From NCBI GenBank assembly GCA_938030645.1, contig CALHHQ010000172.1:1-7585 (forward strand): DNA of 7,585 bases, read 5' to 3'. Position numbers and translations under genes: made by a program. Origin of the DNA: an uncultured Rhizobiaceae group bacterium (lineage in GTDB: Bacteria; Pseudomonadota; Alphaproteobacteria; Rhizobiales; Rhizobiaceae). The first letter of the stretch is position 1. Every line of letters begins with the position of its first letter. Shown here piece by piece: positions 1-5,567 of this stretch. The notes under the pieces were generated by a model, which was not told where the DNA came from, searched no databases, and saw only the letters and a program-made list of their open reading frames with translations.

Positions 1-786
1 GGTATCAATCTGTTTGCGGGTTCCAACATCAATTCCGACAGCTATTTGTTGAACGGAAACTGGGTTGGCTGGGGTGCGAAAGCCACACTGAATCTGTTGA
101 ATATATTCAAATATCCAACTCAGAAGCGTTTGATCGAAGGCAAAGACGAAGTGCTTGATGCGCGCGCCTTGGCTGTGACCATGGCGATTATGACGCAAGT
201 GCATGTGAGCCGCGTACGCTACTCTCATTCTAAGAAACTCTACAGAACAGCGGCTAAGCACCTTGCTGTACAACGCGGCATCGTGAAGCAAATTCGCGCA
301 AGCAGCAGTGAAGGTTTGGCAAGCGAACAGACGCTCATTCGTGAAGAGATGAACACTCTGGTCAGTCAGGTGTCTGCGGATATTGCTTATGCTGATTTGC
401 AGAACTCATTTGCAAATATTTTCGCCTCCATGGGCATTGATCCATATGCAGACGATTTGAAAGCCAATGACAACATTGCGTCTTTGTCTCAATCCCTGCG
501 TCAAGTCTGGATTGAGCGTGGCGACATGTCTGGCGCTGCTTATCGCGCTAAACGTTCAGCGAAGGCTGGCAAAGTGATGCACAAGTCTCGTTCTAAGAAG
601 TCTCATGCTCCCAAATTGATCAAAGCGCACGTCAATCCGCTGGCGCCTGCAACCAACAATTGGAAGCAAGTCAATGAAAATGGGGCGGTTAAATCTATCG
701 CTCCGAAACGGAACTCTTTCTGGAACAGGTTGAAATCAGCAGCCAAATCCAATTCGACAAATTCGAATCTCAATTCCACGCGATAG
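1..786 (+). CDS. TolC-family outer-membrane channel protein, 3' part (5' end outside the window)
   Basis: The reading frame is open from the first base to the TAG at 784-786 (261 codons visible), so the gene starts upstream; the TTG at 46 is not a credible start. The visible part resembles the second repeat of TolC-type trimeric channels. A beta-strand-like stretch with NWVGWGAKATLNLLNIFKYP is followed by two long helices, and the segment ADLQNSFANIFASMGIDP (about residues 131-150) matches the family's usual ending DLQNA-G-x-LG-DP. Such proteins form the outer-membrane and periplasmic tunnel of type I secretion and efflux systems. TolC proteins usually stop soon after this point, but here about 83 further residues follow, with 19 Lys/Arg against one acidic residue, rich in Ser, Asn and Ala. 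Adaptor genes follow directly, so this is probably the exit duct of the system encoded here. Family call is strong; substrate unknown. Confidence 0.85.
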   Translation, partial: GINLFAGSNINSDSYLLNGNWVGWGAKATLNLLNIFKYPTQKRLIEGKDEVLDARALAVTMAIMTQVHVSRVRYSHSKKLYRTAAKHLAVQRGIVKQIRASSSEGLASEQTLIREEMNTLVSQVSADIAYADLQNSFANIFASMGIDPYADDLKANDNIASLSQSLRQVWIERGDMSGAAYRAKRSAKAGKVMHKSRSKKSHAPKLIKAHVNPLAPATNNWKQVNENGAVKSIAPKRNSFWNRLKSAAKSNSTNSNLNSTR

Positions 787-819
787 ATGAGCGTGAATAT
801 AGATAGAACATAAATCCAA

Positions 820-843
820 TTGCGTGATCGAGTGATCATGCAA
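820..843 (+). promoter_or_regulatory. Near-perfect 24-bp inverted repeat in the leader of the adaptor gene
   Basis: The arms TTGCGTGATC and GATCATGCAA flank the 4-base loop GAGT. The only imperfection is a G opposite a T, which is a G-U wobble in RNA, so the transcript could form a 10-bp stem. It lies between the TolC stop and the next gene, 10 bases before that gene's Shine-Dalgarno site. A second, smaller stem (843-847 with 855-859) could cover that site and shares base 843 with the first, so the two compete at one position. It could be a DNA operator or an RNA element; the sequence alone does not tell which. Confidence 0.45.
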
Positions 844-853
844 CTTCGCAAAT

Positions 854-858
854 GGAAG
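854..858 (+). promoter_or_regulatory. Ribosome binding site that decides the start of the first adaptor gene
   Basis: GGAAG ends 8 bases before the ATG at 867. It overlaps the earlier in-frame ATG at 852, so that codon cannot be served by it, and no purine-rich site precedes 852. This favours a start at 867, five codons downstream of the longest open frame. Confidence 0.65.
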
Positions 859-866
859 TAAAAACA

Positions 867-1718
867 ATGAAATCGACTTTGCTCATCACTGCATGTTTTC
901 TCACATCAGCAGCCGTATTTGGTTCTGTTGCTCACGCTGGTTCTGCTTCTGAAGCTGTTACCAAAATGGCGAAGAGTGATGCCAAGATGGCGACTTCGCA
1001 AGAATTCCCTGGTGTCGATCCAACGACCACAGGCTCTGTGAAGTCTGCAAACGACTTTGACGCTCGTGGTGTTGTCGTTCCAAATGCAGAAGTCACACTT
1101 GCTGCTGGTGTTTCAGCCAAAATTGATCGTCTGCCTTTCAAAGCCGGCCAGAAATTTCGCAAAGGTGATTTGCTCGTAGGCTTCAATTGCGCACGTCAAC
1201 AAGCCGATCTTCGTGGTGCGAAAGCCTCACTTGGCAAAGTTAGTTCGTTCTACCAGGGCAAAAAACGCTTGAAAGCGCGTGGAGCTGCTGGCGGCCAAGA
1301 AGTGCGTGAAGCGGCAGCGGATGTCGCTGCAGCTACAGCGACTGTGGATGGTCTTCGTGAAGTGATCACGCTTTGCAACATCAGTGCACCATTCAATGGT
1401 CGAGTTGTGGAACGTCATGCAGAGACATTTGAAATTCCAGCAACCAGTGCCCCAATTTTGACAGTGGTTGATGACAGCGCTCTAGAACTTGATCTGATCG
1501 TTCCATCGAAGTGGCTGCGTTGGGTGAAAACCGGATCAACATTTGATTTTGCCGTTGACGAGTTGGGCAAAAACTACAAAGCGCGCGTCGTTCGCCTTGG
1601 TGCTAAAGTCGATGCGGTGAGTCAAACCATTCGTTTGACTGGTTCTTTTGTCACGCGCCCTAGCAGCGTTTTGGCAGGTATGAGCGGCACTGCAAAATTT
1701 GCACCACCGACAAACTGA
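867..1718 (+). CDS. Exported periplasmic adaptor (HlyD/AcrA-type membrane fusion protein)
   Basis: This 283-residue protein has a classical Sec signal peptide: K2, a hydrophobic core over residues 4-18, and a likely cleavage after AHA (residue 24). The first lipoyl-like half is at about 81-108 (AGQKFRKGDLL), a short helical hairpin spans about 109-169, and the second lipoyl half begins at 170 with CNISAPFNGRVV. A beta-barrel domain follows, ending in GMSGTAKF. The hairpin turn RLKARGAAGGQEVREA (134-149) resembles the RLxxxGAxSxxExxxA tip by which adaptors dock onto TolC. Cys108 and Cys170 sit at the two ends of the hairpin base and could form a disulfide. The protein has no membrane anchor of its own, unlike the adaptor encoded next. 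It lies between the TolC gene and the membrane adaptor, so a bridging role in the periplasm fits. The start at 867 is chosen for its Shine-Dalgarno spacing; an ATG at 852 is the alternative. Confidence 0.88.
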   Translation: MKSTLLITACFLTSAAVFGSVAHAGSASEAVTKMAKSDAKMATSQEFPGVDPTTTGSVKSANDFDARGVVVPNAEVTLAAGVSAKIDRLPFKAGQKFRKGDLLVGFNCARQQADLRGAKASLGKVSSFYQGKKRLKARGAAGGQEVREAAADVAAATATVDGLREVITLCNISAPFNGRVVERHAETFEIPATSAPILTVVDDSALELDLIVPSKWLRWVKTGSTFDFAVDELGKNYKARVVRLGAKVDAVSQTIRLTGSFVTRPSSVLAGMSGTAKFAPPTN

Positions 1719-1724
1719 TTTTTA

Positions 1725-1750
1725 AACAAGCTGGCTAAATCCAGCTTGTT
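1725..1750 (+). terminator. Perfect 10-bp hairpin after the first adaptor gene; weak terminator or attenuator candidate
   Basis: AACAAGCTGG and CCAGCTTGTT pair perfectly around the 6-base loop CTAAAT, starting 6 bases after the stop codon. The following bases (CGTATTTGCC) are only moderately T-rich, so an efficient intrinsic terminator is not supported. Partial termination, or protection of the upstream mRNA end, is possible. It lies in the 79-bp gap before the next gene, which has no obvious promoter of its own. Confidence 0.45.
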
Positions 1751-1797
1751 CGTATTTGCCTGATGCCGTGTGCGGCTAAACCGGATTATATATCTTT

Positions 1798-3294
1798 ATG
1801 ACGCAACAAGACGCGCCTCAAAAACCGACACAACGGATCACGACTTTCAGCTCGAAGGCTTCGCCTTCGGGCTCAGTCGTTTCTGAGCGTCGCGTTGAAC
1901 CCGATCCGAAGAATGCATCCAAACAACAAGCCAAACCAGCGACTGCTGGACCTCGCCGTGCAAATGAAGCCGATGTGGCAAATGCATTGCTCAGCTTGGA
2001 GCGCGAGGCGCGCACCGCATTGACCGAAGCGGAACTCGGCTATCTGATGGTCAACGGCTCGCGTGTGGCATTGCAGTATCGCCAAGCGCTTTTGTTGATG
2101 CGGTCTGGGCCGAAGAAACACCGCGTGGTTTCGGTTTCTTCACTTTCTGCCATTGATCGCAATTCAACGTTCATCCGATGGGTGGAGAGCCTTGCTTCGC
2201 TGAAGCTGAAGGGTGAAAACCTTTCCAAGATCGTGTCCTTTAACGCCCGCGCTGATGCAACTGCTCAAGACTTGGACGCGAGTTCTTATCCCTTTGCACA
2301 AATGGCGTTTGTCCCGTTGCAATTGCGCGATGGAACTGTGTTCGCGCATTTGCTGTTCACCCGTGAAAATGAGTGGGATGAACGCAGTCTTGTGAGCGCT
2401 GCTCGCTTGGCTGAGACCTATTCCCACTCTTGGGAATTCATTGTTGGACCAAAACGCGCCAAGCGGAAGATGCATTCTAAATCTCTGTCATTGGCGCTGG
2501 TGGGGACTTGCCTTGCTGTCGCTGCCTTTTTGCCTGTGCCGCTTTCAGTTTTGGCTCCAGCTGAAGTAACACCCGCCAATGCATTTGTTGTAGCTGCTCC
2601 TATTGATGGTGCAGTGGAAACGGTTGCGGTTGACCCGAACACGTTTGTCAAAAAAGGTGATTTACTGTTCACTTATTCAGACACTGAGTTGAGCAACAGG
2701 TTGAAGCTTGCAGGACAGGCGGTCAGCGTCGCAGAAGCGCGCTATCAACAAAGCCTGCGCACCTCGTTTTCTGACCCGGCTGCTAAGCGAGAGCTCGCAA
2801 TTGCGCAAAGTGAATTGCAGCTGAAAGCTGGTGAATATGACTATGCGTCTGAACTGTTGGCCAAAGCTGAAGTGAAAGCTGGTGCAGACGGTCTTGTGAT
2901 TTTTGCGGACAAAGACACTTGGACCGGACGTCCGGTTGCCACTGGTGAACGCATTATGCGAATTGCCGATCCTTCCAATGTGGAAGTGACTGTCAATCTG
3001 CCAGTGTCAGATGCGATCGTGCTAAAAGAAGGTGCTGAAGTTCAGCTCTATCTTGACAGTGACCCGCTGACGGCTGTGAAGGCTAAACTCTCAAGCGCGA
3101 GTTTTCATGCGCAACCTGATGCTGCTGGCGCATTGAGCTACCGTGTACGTGCGACTTTCATTGCCGAAGAGGGTACCAAAGTTCCACGCATTGGCTTGCG
3201 CGGCACCGCTAAGGTTTATGGTGATCGCGTTCTTCTTGGTTACTATCTTTTCCGAAAACCTTTGTCAGCGATCCGTCAATGGATCGGGTATTAA
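1798..3294 (+). CDS. Inner-membrane HlyD-family adaptor with a cytoplasmic GAF-like domain
   Basis: The 498-residue product has four parts. Residues 1-55 are a polar, Pro/Ser/Lys-rich, probably disordered tail. Residues 60-215 form a mixed helix-strand region whose pattern resembles a GAF domain (FAQMAFVPLQLRDGTVFAHL, then a final helix). One transmembrane helix lies at about 229-252, after the basic stretch PKRAKRKMHSK, which places the N-terminus in the cytoplasm. The periplasmic part has lipoyl halves at about 263-295 (VKKGDLLFTYSD) and 357-385 (KAGADGLVIFAD) around a hairpin of roughly 60 residues, then a barrel. It ends in RGTAKVYGDRVLLGYYLFRK and a short tail, an ending I recall from adaptors encoded beside M50-adaptor proteins. 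The ATG at 1798 has only a poor, distant purine tract (GGA at 1783-1785), yet no better in-frame start is visible. Its 3' end overlaps the next gene. HlyD-type identity is strong; the GAF assignment is by pattern only. Confidence 0.85.
   Translation: MTQQDAPQKPTQRITTFSSKASPSGSVVSERRVEPDPKNASKQQAKPATAGPRRANEADVANALLSLEREARTALTEAELGYLMVNGSRVALQYRQALLLMRSGPKKHRVVSVSSLSAIDRNSTFIRWVESLASLKLKGENLSKIVSFNARADATAQDLDASSYPFAQMAFVPLQLRDGTVFAHLLFTRENEWDERSLVSAARLAETYSHSWEFIVGPKRAKRKMHSKSLSLALVGTCLAVAAFLPVPLSVLAPAEVTPANAFVVAAPIDGAVETVAVDPNTFVKKGDLLFTYSDTELSNRLKLAGQAVSVAEARYQQSLRTSFSDPAAKRELAIAQSELQLKAGEYDYASELLAKAEVKAGADGLVIFADKDTWTGRPVATGERIMRIADPSNVEVTVNLPVSDAIVLKEGAEVQLYLDSDPLTAVKAKLSSASFHAQPDAAGALSYRVRATFIAEEGTKVPRIGLRGTAKVYGDRVLLGYYLFRKPLSAIRQWIGY
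1849..1873 (+). promoter_or_regulatory. Strong inverted repeat about 50 bases inside the second adaptor gene
   Basis: AGCTCGAAGGC and GCCTTCGGGCT flank the 3-base loop TTC, giving an 11-bp RNA stem with one G-U wobble. It lies within codons 18-26, in the disordered N-terminal tail where protein constraint is low. It could slow early translation or act as an attenuator, but it may also be neutral. Confidence 0.4.
3269..3286 (+). promoter_or_regulatory. Hairpin holding the start codon of the M50-adaptor gene
   Basis: CGATCC (3269-3274) and GGATCG (3281-3286) pair around the loop GTCAAT. The ATG at 3279-3281 lies across the loop and the first base of the 3' arm. No Shine-Dalgarno site precedes this ATG. 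Ribosomes finishing the upstream gene (stop at 3292) would melt the stem, which fits translational coupling. A 6-bp stem alone is common by chance; its position makes it notable. Confidence 0.35.
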
Positions 3295-5423
3295 AAGGCG
3301 AGGAAGAGGAGAGCATTCCTCTTCCCATTCTGCGGGATGATCTGGAAATAGTTCCAACAGCAGCTCAACCAAATGGTGCGCCTGCTTGGGTAATCTTTGA
3401 TCGTGTCGGAAATCGGTATTTCGAAATCGGTCGTGAGTTTTTGGATATGCTTACGCTCTGGCGCGTGGGCACGGTCACTAAACTTGTGTCGAAAGTGCGA
3501 ACTGAATTTGGGCGGACGATCACTGAAGAAGACGTGAAATCAGCCATTCACTTCATGATTTCCAATGCGCTTGTGCGCGACATTCCGGGCAATGATTTTA
3601 AAGCGATGGTTGCGAAAGAAGAGGGCGCTAAGAAAAGTGCTCTTTCGCGGATGATGCATTCGTATCTTTTCTTTCGCATTCCGCTTTTTAGACCCGACAA
3701 ATTTTTGCAAGCCACATGGCCGTTTGTGTCATTTCTCTTCACGCGTTTTGCTGTTTGGATATTTGCACTTATTGGAATCAGCGGGCTTTATTTGGTGTCG
3801 CGCCAGTGGGACCAATTTACGGGAACATTTCAGTTCATGCTGTCTTGGCAGGGCGCCATGTTATATGGCCTCAGTCTTGTGTTTGTGAAATCGATACACG
3901 AACTGGGACACGCTTATATGAGCGTGCGCTATGGCTTGCGGGTACCAACCATTGGCATCGCCTTTATGGTTCTGATGCCTGTTCTGTACACAGACACGAG
4001 TGGGGCATGGCGTCTGCGTTCACGTCGTGATCGTTTGATGATCGATGGGGCAGGCATATTCACTGAGCTGACGCTTGCTGCTATCGCCACATTTGCATGG
4101 GTTTTTCTGCCAGAAGGCGGTTTGCGTTTGTGTGTCTTTGCTATTGCGACGACTTCATGGATTACATCATTGGCGGTGAACCTCAACCCACTTATGCGGT
4201 TTGATGGCTATTACATCTTGTCGGACACTTTGGGTTTTCAAAACATGCAGCAACGTGGTTTTGATATGGCCCGCTGGCGAATGCGCGAACTTTTGTTTGG
4301 GTTGGGTGAGCCCGCTCCAGAAACACTTTCAGTGCGTTTGCGCCGTCTCATTATCGTTCACGCATGGGCAACTTGGATTTACCGGTTCTTCCTGTTCCTC
4401 GGTATCGCCATTCTTGTTTATGCCTTTTTTATCAAAGTTGTCGGTATCATTTTGTTTATCGTCGAGATCCTTTGGTTCATCCTTATGCCGCTTGGGCGGG
4501 AGATGAAGCACTGGTGGGAAATCCGGAGTCAAATCATGTCAGCAAAACGTTTTATCGGTGTGGGTATCGGCCTCGCATGTGCCATCACGCTGGCTGTTAT
4601 TCCTTGGTCCACGCGCATTTCAATTCCTGCAGTTATGACTGCGGAAAAAGAACAGAGCATTTTTGCACCGTTTCCCGCTCAAATTGTCGCTTTGAAGGTA
4701 AAAGATGGAGACCGCGTTGCTGCAGGTGACGTGTTGATGAACCTGACCGCACCACAGCTTTACCTTGATATCAAACTGGCATCAGAAAAACGCACTCTGA
4801 TAGAGACGCGCATCGACCGAACAGGTTCCGATGACAAAGATCGGGCCTCACTGATCGTTTTGACGAATGAATTGAAAGAAGTGACTGAACAACTGGACGG
4901 TCTGAATCGGATCAAGGAAAAACTTGTGGTCCGCGCACCATTTGATGGTGTTGTCGCAGATATTGATCCTGAGTTACACGCTGGTCTTTGGATTAACAAA
5001 AAGACTCCTCTCGCAATTCTTCAAGTTGGCGATGGCCCGAGCATCAAAGGATATGTGGGAGAAGCCAATGTGTTCCGGTTTGAAACCGGCGCTGATGCGT
5101 TGTTTATCCCCGACAATCCGGAAATGCCCATGGTGTACACTCGCGTGAAAGATGTTGCTCAAGCTTCATCCGAACGTTTGGATGAACCCTATCTTGCGCT
5201 GCCGTACGGTGGTTCCATTCCCATTGAAGAAGCCAAACGAGAAGAGCTTCGTCCATTGGAAGCAACATATGCGGTGGCCATGTCCACGCAAAGTGGTTCG
5301 GGCGTGCAACTTCCTCAAATGGCGGTTCGCGGTGTTTCTGTTATTTCCGGTGAGCCGCAAAGCTTCTACACACGGGTAAAGCGCCAGGTGTTAAAGGTGT
5401 TTGTGCGCGAAATGGGTGTGTGA
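3279..5423 (+). CDS. PqqD-like / M50 metalloprotease / HlyD-type adaptor fusion, multi-pass membrane protein
   Basis: This 714-residue protein has three modules. Residues about 20-100 resemble the PqqD winged-helix fold, known in RiPP pathways for binding precursor peptides. Residues about 149-443 form a polytopic M50 (site-2 protease) core: HELGH at 207-211 supplies two zinc-ligand histidines and the catalytic glutamate, and NPLMRFDGYY (303-312) supplies the aspartate ligand D309. Hydrophobic segments lie at about 149-173, 190-206, 223-238, 257-277, 283-300, several over 355-405, and 425-443. The C-terminal periplasmic part has lipoyl halves at about 459-483 (VKDGDRVAAGDVLMNL) and 549-585 (VRAPFDGVV) around a coiled hairpin, and ends in VRGVSVISGEP plus a basic amphipathic tail. 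The architecture matches proteins often annotated as putative peptide zinc metalloprotease (YydH-like). The gene overlaps the previous one by 16 bp, lacks a Shine-Dalgarno site and is probably coupled. With active-site residues intact it may cleave a substrate, or use the fold for transport; which is unknown. Confidence 0.88.
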   Translation: MDRVLKGEEEESIPLPILRDDLEIVPTAAQPNGAPAWVIFDRVGNRYFEIGREFLDMLTLWRVGTVTKLVSKVRTEFGRTITEEDVKSAIHFMISNALVRDIPGNDFKAMVAKEEGAKKSALSRMMHSYLFFRIPLFRPDKFLQATWPFVSFLFTRFAVWIFALIGISGLYLVSRQWDQFTGTFQFMLSWQGAMLYGLSLVFVKSIHELGHAYMSVRYGLRVPTIGIAFMVLMPVLYTDTSGAWRLRSRRDRLMIDGAGIFTELTLAAIATFAWVFLPEGGLRLCVFAIATTSWITSLAVNLNPLMRFDGYYILSDTLGFQNMQQRGFDMARWRMRELLFGLGEPAPETLSVRLRRLIIVHAWATWIYRFFLFLGIAILVYAFFIKVVGIILFIVEILWFILMPLGREMKHWWEIRSQIMSAKRFIGVGIGLACAITLAVIPWSTRISIPAVMTAEKEQSIFAPFPAQIVALKVKDGDRVAAGDVLMNLTAPQLYLDIKLASEKRTLIETRIDRTGSDDKDRASLIVLTNELKEVTEQLDGLNRIKEKLVVRAPFDGVVADIDPELHAGLWINKKTPLAILQVGDGPSIKGYVGEANVFRFETGADALFIPDNPEMPMVYTRVKDVAQASSERLDEPYLALPYGGSIPIEEAKREELRPLEATYAVAMSTQSGSGVQLPQMAVRGVSVISGEPQSFYTRVKRQVLKVFVREMGV
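3302..3325 (+). promoter_or_regulatory. Perfect 9-bp hairpin just inside the M50-adaptor gene
   Basis: GGAAGAGGA (3302-3310) and TCCTCTTCC (3317-3325) pair perfectly around the loop GAGCAT, starting 7 bases after the stop codon of the upstream adaptor. The 5' arm is Shine-Dalgarno-like but has no suitable in-frame ATG, GTG or TTG after it. It could mark the 3' end of a processed upstream transcript or tune early translation of this gene. Confidence 0.4.
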
Positions 5424-5448
5424 GAGATCACACTTCGCTTACTAAGCG
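5418..5448 (+). promoter_or_regulatory. Two back-to-back small hairpins at the stop of the M50-adaptor gene
   Basis: GTGTGA (5418-5423, including the TGA stop) pairs with TCACAC (5428-5433) around GAGA, a GNRA-type tetraloop. Two bases later CGCTT (5436-5440) pairs with AAGCG (5444-5448) around ACT. No U-run follows (TGCGGTTG), so this is not a canonical intrinsic terminator. mRNA end protection or an RNase site is possible, though stems of 5-6 bp also arise by chance. Confidence 0.35.
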
Positions 5449-5460
5449 TGCGGTTGTGGC

Positions 5461-5488
5461 TGGCAATTTCGCAACTAACTCCTATATT
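5461..5488 (+). promoter_or_regulatory. Weak sigma-70-type promoter candidate upstream of the coiled-coil gene
   Basis: TGGCAA (5461-5466) and TATATT (5483-5488) are separated by 16 bp within the 144-bp gap between the M50-adaptor and coiled-coil genes. The match to TTGACA/TATAAT is partial. The length of the gap and the strong ribosome binding site downstream make an internal promoter reasonable, but the call rests on short motifs. Confidence 0.22.
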
Positions 5489-5503
5489 CAGTAAAATAAT
5501 CGA

Positions 5504-5530
5504 CACGGTTCGGCACGGTGATTCACCGAA
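5504..5530 (+). repeat. Direct and inverted repeats in the leader of the coiled-coil gene
   Basis: CACGGT occurs twice with a 10-bp period (5504-5509 and 5514-5519), so both copies face the same side of the helix. Overlapping them are two alternative stems: CGGTG-ATT-CACCG (5516-5528) and TTCGG with CCGAA (5509-5513 with 5526-5530). This could be a protein site or a structured 5' leader. The elements are short, so the call is tentative. Confidence 0.28.
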
Positions 5531-5553
5531 GCGATGAGCCGTCGCGCATATCG

Positions 5554-5558
5554 AGGAG
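5554..5558 (+). promoter_or_regulatory. Strong ribosome binding site of the coiled-coil gene
   Basis: AGGAG ends 9 bases before the ATG at 5568 and is the best Shine-Dalgarno match in the window. It favours that ATG over the in-frame ATG at 5577, and suggests the product is made in larger amounts than the membrane proteins upstream. Confidence 0.7.
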
Positions 5559-5567
5559 AGGCACCCA

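Noticed and set aside
852..866. Longer start (ATG at 852) for the first adaptor gene
   Set aside because: GGAAG overlaps this ATG and is properly spaced for the ATG at 867. The shorter form also gives a normal signal peptide beginning M-K.
885..896. Possible lipobox (ITAC, Cys10) in the first adaptor
   Set aside because: Only about seven hydrophobic residues precede the cysteine, too short for a lipoprotein signal peptide. The AHA site at residue 24 gives a better conventional cleavage.
1756..1792. Sigma-70 promoter (TTGCCT with TATATA-like sequence) before the second adaptor gene
   Set aside because: Spacing between the best hexamers is well over 20 bp and the AT-rich element lies almost on the start codon.
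3300..3317. Alternative start of the M50-adaptor gene after the purine-rich run
   Set aside because: The only in-frame candidate nearby is ATT at 3315, too close to the purine run; the ATG at 3337 is out of frame. The overlapping ATG at 3279 is the better choice.
5461..5474. Sigma-54 promoter (TGGCA ... GC)
   Set aside because: The GG and GC elements are separated by too few bases for the -24/-12 spacing, and no activator site is evident.
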